A stretch of DNA of 64,000 bases from Chitinophaga eiseniae (GCF_012641265.1 NZ_JABAHZ010000002.1:1116001-1180000); one strand, 5' to 3'; shown: positions 9,271 through 19,345, numbered from the stretch's first letter. A program made the numbers and translations. The notes: generated from the sequence alone by a model not told the origin.

Positions 9271-12138
9271 TTATTGTTTACCTCTCTTAAATACGTTATC
9301 GTATGTTACAGATAAGTAATAGAGCCCGCCGATAGTAGGTCCGCCTACGTATTGGAAGTATTTTGCGTTCAATACATTAGAGGCGCCCAATTTAAATGAG
9401 GTGTTGATTTTTGGTACGCGATAAGTGATCTGTGCATCTACCGTGCTGTAAGAAGGAACATCTCCGTTGCCGAACAGGTTTTGCCAGTAGAAAGTATTCT
9501 GCCAGTGCCATACCACGTTGAAGCCAATGTTTTTGATCACATTACGGTTACCCACACTCACGTTGGTAAACCAATCCGGGGTGTTGAAGCCCGGGATAAG
9601 GGCATCATCTTTTGTTTTATCCTGTGCCAGTTTATTATAGTTAGCATTGCCGCTCACGGTGTACCCTTTGTAGATATCATAGGTCACCGCTACTGCAAAA
9701 CCGTAGTTGTTAACCGTAGACTTACTGTTGGTCCATACGCGGTAACGGTCTTGCTGTGATTTGTCCAGCATTTGATTCAGCACGCTTTGATCCGGATTGT
9801 TTACGTTACCCGTTTTAGGCACTACCGCTTCTATTTGCCCGATGAAGTGTTTATAAGAGCTATAGTAACCATCTACATCAATAAACAGTTTATTGTCCAG
9901 CAATACTGCTTTATAACCTGCTTCGAAAGAAGTGATCTGTTCCGGTACAATAGGATCGAGGTTAGCCACTTTCAGGATACCTGCGTTTTTAGCAGCAGCA
10001 GCATCTTTGGAGATGTGTTCTGCATTGATGGTTTTATTCACCGCTACCCCAAACGCATCTACTGTGCTGGTGAGGAATGAATTTTTGAAGTAGCCGAGGC
10101 CCTGTTCAATAAATGCCAGGCCGCCCACGCGTCGTACCTGTCCGTTGTTTACGAAAGAGTAGGCTTCAAACAGCGATGGGAAGCGGAATCCATTTTGCCA
10201 CGAAATGCGGAAGTTGTGTTTGTCTTTGATACTGTATACCGCTGCAATACGGGGATTCACTTTAGCGTCGAACTGTTCGTTTTTATCGTAGCGCAGGGAG
10301 CCGGTTAACTTGAGCGCGTCGTTGAAAAACGTTTTGCTGATTTGGGCGAAGCCGCCGTATTTGCCATACCAGATATGCTTTCCGCCTGGGGTATTGCGTT
10401 TATCCATGGGCAGGGAAAAGTCTACGAAGTTGTTGCCATCCGGGATGATTTCGTAGGTGCGATAGTCGGCGCCTACCAGTACATCGGCGAAGTGTATGTA
10501 TTTGCGCAGGTTCCAGGTACCTTCTGTGTGATAGAAGCGGCTTTTTTGCAGGAGTGCTGCACCACCGCTGGTATTGTTCGGGTTCTTGGAAGTTGGGTAA
10601 ATATCCCAGTCGTTGATACTTTTAATTTTAGCTACCTGTGCATCAAATGCAGGGGTGCCGGGTGTCCAGCGGCCTGCATCTGCAAAGGCGCGGGCGGCCT
10701 GATGGGCGGCTACCAGGTCGGCGCCGGAGGTTAATGCATTATTTAGACCGGAGGTATAATCAGACGCCCATTTTTTATCTGGTTTAAAAGATTTCTCCAG
10801 GTTATCGGCCAGCGGGTTCATATTGTAGGAGTTACCCGTATTTTCAATGGAGATATAAGACCGCACGGTAAAGTCAGGGTGTACCAGTTCCAGCTTGGCA
10901 TTTTGCACCGTAACGCCTCTCAGGCCGATACGGTTACCCCGTTGGAAGAATCCATCCATTTCGCCATAGCGGTAGGAAGCGGATAATTCCATTTTATGAG
11001 GTAAGCGGAAGTTGAAGGAGAAGTCGGCTTTTTTGTTCTTAACGGTATAATCACCTACGATATCTTTTTCCCAATAGCCGGTGCGGTGTACGTTGTAAGC
11101 GCGACCGTCTTTATCGATGATCTGGATATTGGCGTTATCCCCGTATTTATTCCATGCATCGTTGGCGATGTTATTGGGGCCGCTCAGCTGCGGGAAGTCG
11201 GGGTTGGCTTTCGATTGGGGCGAAAAGTCGTTGTGACTGTCGGCGTACCAGTCGGTACCTTGCATATAGCTGAGGTTCACTTTCCATGCAAATATGCGGC
11301 CGTATTGTTGTGCATATCGTATAGCTGTTTCCGTGAGTGGCTTGGCGCCGCCGGCGTCGCCGATATGGTTAACGGCAATTTTCTGGTAAACGCTTACGCC
11401 CTGGTATTGGAACGGGTTTTTAGTGACCAGGTTAGACATGCCGTTGATGGCGTTCATACCATACAGCGCAGAAGAAGCGCCGGGTGTTACTTCTACGCTG
11501 GAGATATCCAGCTCCGTAGGCCCGATAGCGTTACCCAGCGGTACGCCCAGGGTAGCGGCCTGGTTGTCGACGCCATCTACCAGCTGCATGAAGCGGAAGT
11601 TATTGGGTACGTTGAAACCACGGGTGTTAAATACTTTGAATGTAAGGCCGGCGGTGGTCATCTGAACGCCTTTGAGGTTGCCCAGGGCATCATAGAAAGT
11701 AGAGGAAGGGGTTTCCTTCAGTGCGCGGATATCCAGTTTTTCGATGGCCACCGGGGAGCGCAGCATCTTTTCCTGTTGGCGGGAAGCCGATACTACCACT
11801 TCGTTTACCAGCAGCGACTGGGTAAATAGCTGTATGGCCAGTTTGCTGTTGCTGTTTTTTACTTCAAATTCCTGGGGTTGATAGCCGATGAGGCGGAACA
11901 CCAGTTTCAATGGAAACTTCGCGTTGGTGGTTACTTCAAAATGGCCGTTGGCATCTGTTTGTGCGCCAAAGGAAGTACCCTTGATCTGCACCGATGCGCC
12001 GGGGAGGGCGTTGCCATGGTCGTCTGTAATATTACCCTGGATTACATAGGAACCGTTGAGCTGTGCCTGTACTAGTACCGGACTGAATACCAATATTGCA
12101 AAAAGGTATTTTGCCAGTATAGGTAAGAACTTTTGCAT
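9271..12138 (-). CDS. TonB-dependent outer membrane receptor, non-SusC type
   Basis: A 955-residue protein with signal peptide (about 1-26), a carboxypeptidase-regulatory-like domain (about 33-110), the link SLLVNEVVVSASRQQEKMLRSP, a plug domain (TRGFNVPNNFRFMQLVDGVD ... SSALYGMNAINGMSN) and a beta-barrel ending in YLSVTYDNVFKRGKQ. It lacks an STN domain and no SusD gene is adjacent, so it is a general TonB-dependent transporter, not a SusC. The substrate cannot be read from the sequence: no cobalamin-riboswitch-like element is visible in the leader and no transport partner is beside it. It has its own promoter (see 12272-12302) and a leader of about 125 bases. Confidence 0.88.
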   Translation of the reverse strand: MQKFLPILAKYLFAILVFSPVLVQAQLNGSYVIQGNITDDHGNALPGASVQIKGTSFGAQTDANGHFEVTTNAKFPLKLVFRLIGYQPQEFEVKNSNSKLAIQLFTQSLLVNEVVVSASRQQEKMLRSPVAIEKLDIRALKETPSSTFYDALGNLKGVQMTTAGLTFKVFNTRGFNVPNNFRFMQLVDGVDNQAATLGVPLGNAIGPTELDISSVEVTPGASSALYGMNAINGMSNLVTKNPFQYQGVSVYQKIAVNHIGDAGGAKPLTETAIRYAQQYGRIFAWKVNLSYMQGTDWYADSHNDFSPQSKANPDFPQLSGPNNIANDAWNKYGDNANIQIIDKDGRAYNVHRTGYWEKDIVGDYTVKNKKADFSFNFRLPHKMELSASYRYGEMDGFFQRGNRIGLRGVTVQNAKLELVHPDFTVRSYISIENTGNSYNMNPLADNLEKSFKPDKKWASDYTSGLNNALTSGADLVAAHQAARAFADAGRWTPGTPAFDAQVAKIKSINDWDIYPTSKNPNNTSGGAALLQKSRFYHTEGTWNLRKYIHFADVLVGADYRTYEIIPDGNNFVDFSLPMDKRNTPGGKHIWYGKYGGFAQISKTFFNDALKLTGSLRYDKNEQFDAKVNPRIAAVYSIKDKHNFRISWQNGFRFPSLFEAYSFVNNGQVRRVGGLAFIEQGLGYFKNSFLTSTVDAFGVAVNKTINAEHISKDAAAAKNAGILKVANLDPIVPEQITSFEAGYKAVLLDNKLFIDVDGYYSSYKHFIGQIEAVVPKTGNVNNPDQSVLNQMLDKSQQDRYRVWTNSKSTVNNYGFAVAVTYDIYKGYTVSGNANYNKLAQDKTKDDALIPGFNTPDWFTNVSVGNRNVIKNIGFNVVWHWQNTFYWQNLFGNGDVPSYSTVDAQITYRVPKINTSFKLGASNVLNAKYFQYVGGPTIGGLYYLSVTYDNVFKRGKQ

Positions 12139-12271
12139 AGTGTTGTTGTCATTATAGATTCTGGAAAGATAAATTGATAAGGGGAGCTTAAAACGATGCC
12201 GTGCCGCAACATCGTATTGAAAATGAATTATTTGTAAATTTCAAAACCATATAGTCTATAGAATTAGTGGA

Positions 12272-12302
12272 CAAATATAATCCGGGTATTTTTCATTTCA
12301 AA
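12272..12302 (-). promoter_or_regulatory. Bacteroidota-type promoter for the TonB receptor gene
   Basis: On the - strand, TATATTTG (12279-12272) fits the TAnnTTTG -7 box exactly, and a TTTG (12302-12299) stands 19 bases upstream as the -33 box. Transcription would start near 12265, giving a leader of about 125 bases before the ATG at 12138. Confidence 0.55.
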
Positions 12303-12483
12303 GCAAATGAGCAGTATTTATTGGAAAAAGGCAGGCCTGATGATTGTAAATGGGCAGCAGTATAGGGTTTAAGTGGCTGGGAATGAGGCTTTACCACGCC
12401 GGAAGCAGAAAGCAAATTTTTTTGTCCCGGAGAGGAATACCAGTCATCCGGAGAAGAGAGGATGTCTTGCAGAAGAAATAAAA

Positions 12484-12511
12484 AAAGCGTTCACTCACCG
12501 GTGAACGCTTT
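12484..12511 (-). terminator. Rho-independent terminator of the lspA operon
   Basis: A perfect 11-bp stem (12484-12494 with 12501-12511) and 6-nt loop lie 25 bases after the lspA stop. On the - strand the stem runs directly into a T-rich tract (complement of 12470-12483). This ends the leftward housekeeping run. Confidence 0.88.
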
Positions 12512-12536
12512 CTCCCTATAAATATTGAAAAGGTAA

Positions 12537-13190
12537 TTAAGCTGCGTGGTCCTTTGCTACCGGTTGATCGGCAGTTTTAGGATGCATATGTTTTCCGAAA
12601 AAACGTTTCTGAAACAACAGTATAGAAATAACACCGGTAGAAATAGCCGCATCAGCGACGTTGAATACCGGGCGGAAAAACACGAAATAATCGCCGCCTT
12701 TGAAAGGTACCCAGCTGGGCAGGTATCCCTCGTAGATGGGGAAATACAGCATATCTACCACGCGACCGTGTAAGAAACTGCCATATCCGCCACCGGCAGG
12801 TAAAAGTTTAGCTACTTCATACCCTATGCTGTCGTTGAAGATCAGCCCGTAAAACATACTATCTATCAGGTTGCCGGCAGCTCCCGCCAGGATGAGGGAA
12901 CCACAGATCAGCAAACCGGTACTGTATTTTTCTTTGATAAGTTTCTTCATGTACACAAATCCTACTACTACGGCCACCAGGCGGAACATAGTCAGCAGAA
13001 TTTTTCCAAAGTCGCCTCCAAACTTAAGCCCATAGGCCATTCCTTCATTTTCAATAAAATGTATCCGGAACCAATTGGGGAAAATCACAAACTCCTGTTG
13101 CATAAACATATGCGTCTTGATCCAGAACTTCAGCGTTTGGTCAATAACAAGGATAAGGATAACGATAAATATTACGTGACGATATTTCAA
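12537..13190 (-). CDS. lspA: Signal peptidase II (prolipoprotein signal peptidase)
   Basis: This inner-membrane aspartic protease cuts the signal peptide from lipid-modified prolipoproteins. The 217 residues show a first helix with the conserved DQTLK, the first catalytic Asp in GNLIDSMFYG, and the second in VFNVADAAIS. There are four membrane spans. Between the two Asp motifs is the longer loop with GRVVDMLYFPIYEGYLPSW that Bacteroidota LspA proteins carry. The best start is a TTG at 13190; the residues after it (KYRHVIF) match the usual N-terminus and no ATG is placed better. It lies 60 bases after murF-alr and is probably in one transcript with it. Many lipoproteins in this window depend on it. 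Confidence 0.93.
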   Translation of the reverse strand: MKYRHVIFIVILILVIDQTLKFWIKTHMFMQQEFVIFPNWFRIHFIENEGMAYGLKFGGDFGKILLTMFRLVAVVVGFVYMKKLIKEKYSTGLLICGSLILAGAAGNLIDSMFYGLIFNDSIGYEVAKLLPAGGGYGSFLHGRVVDMLYFPIYEGYLPSWVPFKGGDYFVFFRPVFNVADAAISTGVISILLFQKRFFGKHMHPKTADQPVAKDHAA

Positions 13191-13250
13191 CTGATATTAA
13201 AATTTTATCAAAAATAATAGTTTATTTCAAAGTCGAAGGCTGCAATATCA

Positions 13251-15764
13251 TTATTCCTGGAAATATACCCTTTTTACACGTTGTGAAATTCCTGTTAATA
13301 TTTCATAAGGAATGGTGTCAGCCCAGGCGGCCAGCTCCTGTACAGATAAATCCTGTCCAAATACAATCACTTCATCTCCCTCCATAATATCAGGGATATG
13401 TGTTACGTCGAGCATCAGCATGTCCATCGCTACAATGCCCACTACCGGGGCCAGTTTACCACGGATCAGCATTTTGCCTACCCCCTGGCCTAAGCGGCGG
13501 GGGTAACCATCTGCATAGCCAATACGTACGGTGGCCGTTACTGCCGGCTCTTTGGCGGCCCATTTGGCGCCGTAACCTACCGTATCGCCGGCATCCAGGT
13601 GCTTCAACTGTGCCACAGTGGTTTTCAGGGTGCTCACATTACGGAGCTGTTCCTGCATGCCATTACTGCTATCTATGCCATACATACCGATACCCAAACG
13701 CACCATATCGAGCTGTAAGTCGGGATGACGCGTAATAGCGGCGCTATTGGCAATATGCCGGATCACCGCATAGCCCAGGGCTTTCTGCAGTTCGTGGCTC
13801 ATATCGTAAAACAACCGGCCCTGCTGCTGGGTCAGCGCATCCTTTTCCGGATCTTCACTGGCAGCGAGGTGGCTGAAGATAGACTGTACTTTCATCAGGC
13901 GGCTGGCGGTCAGTACCTGCGCCAGTTCGGTGATCTCGCTCTTCACAAAGCCCAGCCGGTGCATACCGGTATCCAGCTTGATATGTACGGGGAACTCGGT
14001 TTTGCCGGCTGCCGCTATTTCTTCCATAAACTGCAGCAAAATCTGCATGGAATAAATTTCCGGCTCCAGGTTCCAGTGAAGAATGGCGTCGAAACTGGCA
14101 GGTTCAGGGTTCATCACCATGATCGGCATGGTAATACCGGCCCTTCTCAGCTCTACACCCTCATCTGCATAGGCTACCGCCAGGTAATCTACACCATGGA
14201 ACTGTAAGAGATTGGCAATTTCAAAGCTGCCGCTGCCATAGGAAAACGCTTTTACCATGGCCATTAACCGGGTATCCGGTTTCAGCATCGACTGGTACAG
14301 CTTTACGTTATGGGAAATAGCCGACAGGTTGATTTCCAGGATGGTCTGATGCGCTTTCTGCTCCAGCAGTTTACCAATACGCTCAAACTGGAATATCCTG
14401 GAACCCTTTACCAGTATGGTTTCGTTCTGGAAGTCGTCCGCGTTGAACTGTTGGATATATTCATCGGTAGTAGTAAAAAACTGTGTCTTCAGTCCTTCTA
14501 CCTGCTGGAAACTTTTTTTCTCACGGCCAATGTTCTTACCAATGGCAATCAATTTATTGATGCCTTTCTTTTGCAGCAGGTCTGCTACTTCTTCATACAG
14601 GGTAGCATCGCTTTTGCCGCTTTGCAGGATATCACTGAGGATAACGGTGCGGGTAGCATGCTGCTGCTGTTGCTGCAGGAAGTCGAGCGCAATGGTTAAA
14701 GAACCCAGGTCCAGGTTATAGGCATCGTTGATAACTGAGCAGTTATTGATACCCTGCTTGAGTTCCAACCGCATCGCAATATTGCTCAGCTGATCCATCC
14801 GCTGTTGTATAACGGCTTGTTCTTTGCCCAGGTACAGCATCAGGGCTACGCAGTGAATAGCATTTTCGATAGAGCCTTCATCCACAAATGGAATCCTGAA
14901 CTGTAGGGGTTCCTGTTTGTAAAGCACTTCTATACGGGTATGATTATCGAGTTTCTCTACCGTTGTTACGCGCAGGTCGGCATCTGTTTTCCTGGACCAG
15001 GAAAACAGTTCCGGGCCACCGCCGCCACCTTCCTGGTTTTCTTTTTTACCTACCTGGTTGTGGAAAGCCAGTACACACTCATTCAATGCGAGATAATCTT
15101 TACAGTAAATGAGGATATCGCTTTTGGCAAATAATACCAGCTTTTCATTGATCTTTTGCCGGATATTCAGGAATCCTTCGCTATGCGCTTCGCCAATGTT
15201 GGTGAAAATGCCGATGGTAGGGCGTATAATCTTTTCCAGGTTCACCATTTCGCCGGGTTGGGAAATGCCCGCTTCAAAAATGGCCAGCTGGTGTTCAGGC
15301 TTCATTTGCCATACCGACAAAGGAACGCCTATTTGTGAGTTGTAGCTTTTGGGGCTGCGTACAATGTTATAATCCTTTTCCAGCAACTGATACAGCCATT
15401 CTTTTACAATGGTTTTTCCATTGCTGCCGGTAATACCAATTACCGGGATATGAAACTGCTGCCGGTGAAAAGCCACCAGGGTATGCAGGGCCTGTAAGGT
15501 ATCTTTTACGAGAATGAAATTGGCTTTTGGATACTTTTCCAGTGGCACAGGTTCGCTCACAATAAAATTGCTGACGCCTTTACGGTACAATTCTTCAATG
15601 TACTGATGGGCATTGCGCCGGGGGCTAACTAAAGGAATGAACAGGGATGTTTCAGGGAAGCTCAGCTTCCGGCTGTCCAATAAAAGATGGTCAATTTCAG
15701 AAAATCCGGTCTCTTGCAACAATTCCCCTTTCAAAGTCTTGTTGATACTTGCTGCGTTATACAC
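13251..15764 (-). CDS. Bifunctional MurF ligase / alanine racemase fusion
   Basis: The N-terminal half is a MurF-type ligase with P-loop GITGSNGKTIVKEW and the ligase stretch FEAGISQPGEM. The C-terminal half is a PLP alanine racemase with the lysine motif MAMVKAFSYGSGS and the tyrosine motif VRIGYADGYPRRLGQ. The fusion would make D-alanine and couple D-Ala-D-Ala to the UDP-MurNAc-tripeptide in the cytoplasm. The frame is open to 15893, but upstream codons overlap terC and look non-coding; the first residues that fit the family follow a GTG at 15764, giving 837 residues. Such fusions are known in Bacteroidota. A stand-alone MurF with a cleaner motif set is at 34641-35921, so the ligase half here may be redundant or specialised. 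Confidence 0.88.
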   Translation of the reverse strand: MYNAASINKTLKGELLQETGFSEIDHLLLDSRKLSFPETSLFIPLVSPRRNAHQYIEELYRKGVSNFIVSEPVPLEKYPKANFILVKDTLQALHTLVAFHRQQFHIPVIGITGSNGKTIVKEWLYQLLEKDYNIVRSPKSYNSQIGVPLSVWQMKPEHQLAIFEAGISQPGEMVNLEKIIRPTIGIFTNIGEAHSEGFLNIRQKINEKLVLFAKSDILIYCKDYLALNECVLAFHNQVGKKENQEGGGGGPELFSWSRKTDADLRVTTVEKLDNHTRIEVLYKQEPLQFRIPFVDEGSIENAIHCVALMLYLGKEQAVIQQRMDQLSNIAMRLELKQGINNCSVINDAYNLDLGSLTIALDFLQQQQQHATRTVILSDILQSGKSDATLYEEVADLLQKKGINKLIAIGKNIGREKKSFQQVEGLKTQFFTTTDEYIQQFNADDFQNETILVKGSRIFQFERIGKLLEQKAHQTILEINLSAISHNVKLYQSMLKPDTRLMAMVKAFSYGSGSFEIANLLQFHGVDYLAVAYADEGVELRRAGITMPIMVMNPEPASFDAILHWNLEPEIYSMQILLQFMEEIAAAGKTEFPVHIKLDTGMHRLGFVKSEITELAQVLTASRLMKVQSIFSHLAASEDPEKDALTQQQGRLFYDMSHELQKALGYAVIRHIANSAAITRHPDLQLDMVRLGIGMYGIDSSNGMQEQLRNVSTLKTTVAQLKHLDAGDTVGYGAKWAAKEPAVTATVRIGYADGYPRRLGQGVGKMLIRGKLAPVVGIVAMDMLMLDVTHIPDIMEGDEVIVFGQDLSVQELAAWADTIPYEILTGISQRVKRVYFQE

Positions 15765-15820
15765 GTTTATCAGGTTTGAATAATCACTTAGCAGGTGCAA
15801 ACATCGCGTGCCGCTGCTTT

Positions 15821-16759
15821 TTACTTCACGTCTGCTTCCGGTAATCCTTTTTTCTGATGATGGCGGGAGTAAAGAATGGAACCGCCCAGGCATACTACAA
15901 TTACTATCAACGATACATACACGGGTATGTGTATGAAATACGCTGCCAGCATTTTCAGGCCAATGTAAATAAGTACAATGGCAATGCCCTGGGGCAGATA
16001 ATCAAATTTATCTACCGCTCCCCTCAGTAAAAAGAACAAGGACCTGAGCCCTAATACCGCAAATATATTTGAGGTGTACACCACCATTGGTTGTTGTGAT
16101 ATGGCAAATACAGCCGGAATGGAATCCAGTGCAAAGATGATATCAGTAACCGCCAGCATTACCACAACGAGAGATAACGTGGTAAGGTAAACCTTATTAT
16201 GTTTACAGATAATAAATCGCCCTTTTGGCGCTTCCATGGTTATCCGCATATGTTTGCTCATAAAACGATAAGCGAAATTTTCTTCCGGTTTAAATTCATC
16301 TTCACTTTTAGTGGTAAACATTTTGTAGCCGGTATACAACAGGAAGGCGCCAAATATGTATAGTATCCACTCAAACTGCCGGATCAATACTACGCCTATA
16401 CTGATAAAGATCGCTCTAAAGATGATGGCTAATACAATTCCTATTAGTAATACCCTGGCATAGTTTTCCTCTTTTATTTTGAAGAAACCAAAGATGAGAA
16501 TAAATACGAAAATGTTATCCATCGATAACGATTTCTCCATGAGATAGGCGCTCATAAAGCTAATTGCTGCTTCGGAGCCATCTTCCAACCACATGAAGCC
16601 AAAAAAGAGGAACGACAACCCTATCCAGAAAACACTCTGCCATAGTGCCATTTTGATGCTGGTTTTCTGGTTCTTTTTACTGAACAGGCCCAGGTCAAAG
16701 ATCACCGCCACCACTATCACAATAAAGAATATGAGATAGGTTAATTGTGTTGGTGTCAT
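15821..16759 (-). CDS. TerC-family integral membrane protein
   Basis: A 312-residue polytopic membrane protein with about nine hydrophobic segments. It has the family's intramembrane acidic motifs: SMDNIFVFILIFGFF early on and VTDIIFALDSIPAVFAIS in the second half. TerC/Alx-type proteins are linked to tellurite resistance and, in better-studied members, to manganese export during secretion of metalloproteins. Specific function here is unknown. The gene ends 56 bases before the start of murF-alr and begins 120 bases after gldG. Confidence 0.88.
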   Translation of the reverse strand: MTPTQLTYLIFFIVIVVAVIFDLGLFSKKNQKTSIKMALWQSVFWIGLSFLFFGFMWLEDGSEAAISFMSAYLMEKSLSMDNIFVFILIFGFFKIKEENYARVLLIGIVLAIIFRAIFISIGVVLIRQFEWILYIFGAFLLYTGYKMFTTKSEDEFKPEENFAYRFMSKHMRITMEAPKGRFIICKHNKVYLTTLSLVVVMLAVTDIIFALDSIPAVFAISQQPMVVYTSNIFAVLGLRSLFFLLRGAVDKFDYLPQGIAIVLIYIGLKMLAAYFIHIPVYVSLIVIVVCLGGSILYSRHHQKKGLPEADVK

Positions 16760-16879
16760 AGCACAATTCCGCTTTAATGAGGGGCAAAGATAAGAAAACG
16801 ACTGTTAGCAAGGTGCGATTGAATAGCGCAGATATGTTACAATTTTCTTATTAAAGCGTTTAAAGCCAATATTTAAGCG

Positions 16880-18583
16880 CTATTCTGCGAATTTCCGTTG
16901 CCGTATAAACTGGAATATCATGGCAAACAGGAGTACCAGTCCCACCGGCACCAGGAAACAGATAGCCTGCCACTTGGTTTTCTCCTGCCTGATCTTTTCT
17001 CCATCCAGCAAACGCAGCGTCAGCTCTTTGTTACGGGCTTCCATGATGCCACCGTTGCCGCTAAGGTAAGCCAGGCAATTGAGGAAAAACTCTTTATTGG
17101 CAAAGGCGAAGCCGGGATTAAATTCGTTGATGCCCATTTGCAGCGGGCCTTCCTTGCGGGATACAGCGTTGGCGATCAGGTCGCCATCACTTACCACGAT
17201 CATTTTGTTGATGGTATCGGTGGCATCGCGGAAAGGCTTGCCGGAAGCCTGTTGTAAGGCGCTCACCGCAGCAGGATCCTGGCGGTTGTGGAAAAGCGAC
17301 GTAAAATGTCCTTCCAGCAATACGGCGGTAGCCAGGTGTTTAGCCCGGTATTCCCGCGGATTGGGCTGCGTTTTTACAATATCCCAGCTTATTTGCGCCG
17401 GCAAACGGTTGGTACGGCTGTTATTGCCGGAAGTAAGCAAAATCGTTTTGCTGATGGCGTCATTTTTAATAGTATCTAACGAACTCACAAACCGGCTCAG
17501 TACCATATCCAGGTTTTTTACGATAGGATGTGCTTTGGTGGGCATCAGCAGCGGGAAATAGGGAAAAGGTACCGGTTGTATCTGGGGCCGGTTGCCTACA
17601 TTACCCACTACCAGCGGAATAGCATCACTTTGCAGGTCCATCACCAGGTCTTGGTTGATGCGTACCCCATAGCGGAACAGGAGATCTTCGAGGTTGAGCC
17701 CGCGGTCAAATGCAAAGAAGTTGGGATGCTGTTGCAGGCTGTCCATCGTGGCATTCGACTCATCGATAAACCACAACACCTTGCCGCCATTCATCACATA
17801 CTGATCTATTTTTAACTTATCCACATCGCTGAAAGCGCCTGCTGGCTTGGCAAACAGGATGATATCAAAATCATGTGGAATATAACCGGCCGATTGCAGC
17901 GTGAGTGTATCCAGGGCATAGTTGGTCTGGAGCGTGGTAAGCGCATCGTATACTTCTGCGCCCAGCGATTCGCCGTGGCCCAGCATATAGCCTACCAGCG
18001 GCTTTCCTTTTTCCTGTAATTTATTGATAGCATACGCAAACTGGTATTCGAGCAGGGCTTCAGAGTTATTCATGGTCTGCATCGGATCTTGTCCTCCCTG
18101 GTTTTTCAGGAGGTTTACCCCGATGGTTTTGCCTTTGTAATGCACCAATGCGCCGGGGAAGATCAGTTTTTCTGCAAAGCCGTCATTGGATTCCTGCTGC
18201 ACTTTCATATTAAAAGGCATAATGCCCTGTGCGGTAAGCTCTCCGAGAAATTTCAGGCGGGCAGAATCGGTCATGCCCTGGCCTGGACTGATAAAGCTAA
18301 AGCGTATATTTTGTTTGCCATATTCCCGGAATTCTTCCAATAGCTCTGTGGTGGCCTGCGCCAGCTGCCGGAAGCTGGCCGGGTAATCGCCTTTCAGGAA
18401 CACTTCTATTTCTACCGGGCTGTCCAGTTTACGCAGCATTTGCCGGGTGTTGGCGGTAAGGGTATACCTTTTTTCGGCTGTCAGGTCCCACCTACCATGA
18501 AAATAGGCGGCGGCAATATTAATGCCCGTGAGTACCAGTATTACCGTTAATGCCCGTTGTATATATTTTTTTCGTGTAGCCAT
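16880..18583 (-). CDS. gldG: Gliding-motility ABC transporter auxiliary protein GldG
   Basis: A 567-residue protein with one N-terminal membrane helix (about 10-28), a large periplasmic domain of the ABC-transporter auxiliary type (YTLTANTRQMLRKLDSPVEIEVFL at the start, GYMLGHGES and VLWFIDESNA in the middle) and one C-terminal helix followed by RQRKFAE. In gliding Bacteroidota GldG works with the permease GldF and the ATPase GldA and is needed for gliding in some but not all species. gldF lies directly upstream with a 21-base gap. No ATPase gene gldA is in the window. Confidence 0.88.
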   Translation of the reverse strand: MATRKKYIQRALTVILVLTGINIAAAYFHGRWDLTAEKRYTLTANTRQMLRKLDSPVEIEVFLKGDYPASFRQLAQATTELLEEFREYGKQNIRFSFISPGQGMTDSARLKFLGELTAQGIMPFNMKVQQESNDGFAEKLIFPGALVHYKGKTIGVNLLKNQGGQDPMQTMNNSEALLEYQFAYAINKLQEKGKPLVGYMLGHGESLGAEVYDALTTLQTNYALDTLTLQSAGYIPHDFDIILFAKPAGAFSDVDKLKIDQYVMNGGKVLWFIDESNATMDSLQQHPNFFAFDRGLNLEDLLFRYGVRINQDLVMDLQSDAIPLVVGNVGNRPQIQPVPFPYFPLLMPTKAHPIVKNLDMVLSRFVSSLDTIKNDAISKTILLTSGNNSRTNRLPAQISWDIVKTQPNPREYRAKHLATAVLLEGHFTSLFHNRQDPAAVSALQQASGKPFRDATDTINKMIVVSDGDLIANAVSRKEGPLQMGINEFNPGFAFANKEFFLNCLAYLSGNGGIMEARNKELTLRLLDGEKIRQEKTKWQAICFLVPVGLVLLFAMIFQFIRQRKFAE

Positions 18584-18604
18584 AACATTTAGTCGGCAGG
18601 TCTT

Positions 18605-19345
18605 TTACCCGTTTTGCCAGAGTTTTCTTTGCAGGGATAATTTAGTGAGATAGAGCATCAACCCGATGATGCTGATGAAATAAATGATGTCACGGCTGTC
18701 TACAACACCCCGGCTGATCGAAGTATAGTGAAATTTGATCCCGGCCATTTGCAGGTAATAATCGGCCCCACCGCTGAAAGCAGGGATTTTGCTGATGGCA
18801 TCGAAACCGTTGTAAAATATAAAGCAGGTGAAAAGCGCTATCAGGAAGGCTACCATGGCATTGTTGGTTAAGGACGACGACCAGATACCGGTAGCGGTAA
18901 ATACGGCGCCCAGCAGTACCAGTCCTATATAGGAGCCGATAATGCCGCCGGTGTCCAGTGCCTGGTTATCCACACTCAGCTGGCGGATAGCAAAGTAATA
19001 GACCACGGTAGGTAACAGGGAAATGAGTACAATCACCAGGCTGCCCCAGAATTTACCCATCACAATTTGCCACCCGCTCAATGGTTTAGTGCTGAGCAAT
19101 TCCATAGTGCCGGTTTTAAATTCATCGGCGAAACAACGCATCGTAATAGCGGGGATGAGCAGGAGGTAAATAAGTGGTGCCAGTTCAAATAATGGATCCA
19201 GGTTGGCATAGCCGGTATCGAGCAGGCTGGTATCCGGAAAAACGAACAATAACAATCCGTTTGCCAGCAAAAACAGGATAATGGCCACATAGCCGGTAAC
19301 ACTGCTGAAAAACTGGTTTATCTCTTTCTTAAAGATGGCTAGCAT
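18605..19345 (-). CDS. gldF: Gliding-motility ABC transporter permease GldF
   Basis: A 246-residue ABC-2-type permease with six predicted membrane spans. The opening MLAIFKKEINQFFSSVTGYVA and the cytoplasmic loop MRCFADEFKTGTMELLSTKPLSGWQIVMGKFWGS are typical of the GldF/NosY-like group. It pairs with GldG 21 bases downstream. The ATPase partner is encoded elsewhere, as is usual for this phylum. Confidence 0.9.
   Translation of the reverse strand: MLAIFKKEINQFFSSVTGYVAIILFLLANGLLLFVFPDTSLLDTGYANLDPLFELAPLIYLLLIPAITMRCFADEFKTGTMELLSTKPLSGWQIVMGKFWGSLVIVLISLLPTVVYYFAIRQLSVDNQALDTGGIIGSYIGLVLLGAVFTATGIWSSSLTNNAMVAFLIALFTCFIFYNGFDAISKIPAFSGGADYYLQMAGIKFHYTSISRGVVDSRDIIYFISIIGLMLYLTKLSLQRKLWQNG

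Larger units (their letters stand above)
12139..12536. other. 398-bp intergenic region
   Basis: It lies between the TonB receptor (leftward from 12138) and the lspA stop (12537). It holds a predicted promoter for the receptor (12272-12302) and the lspA terminator (12484-12511). I see no coding sequence, and no riboswitch signature in the receptor leader. Confidence 0.6.

Noticed and set aside
11086..11829. A 247-codon + strand frame inside the TonB receptor gene
   Set aside because: Antisense to conserved plug and regulatory-domain sequence, with no family-like motif.
12139..12300. Possible cobalamin riboswitch in the long leader of the TonB receptor
   Set aside because: I could not find the conserved core boxes or the expected multi-hairpin layout, only a short imperfect stem.
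16821..16885. A 9-bp inverted repeat (16821-16829 with 16877-16885) around the gldG stop
   Set aside because: The loop is 47 bases and no T-run follows; it may be chance in A+T-rich sequence.
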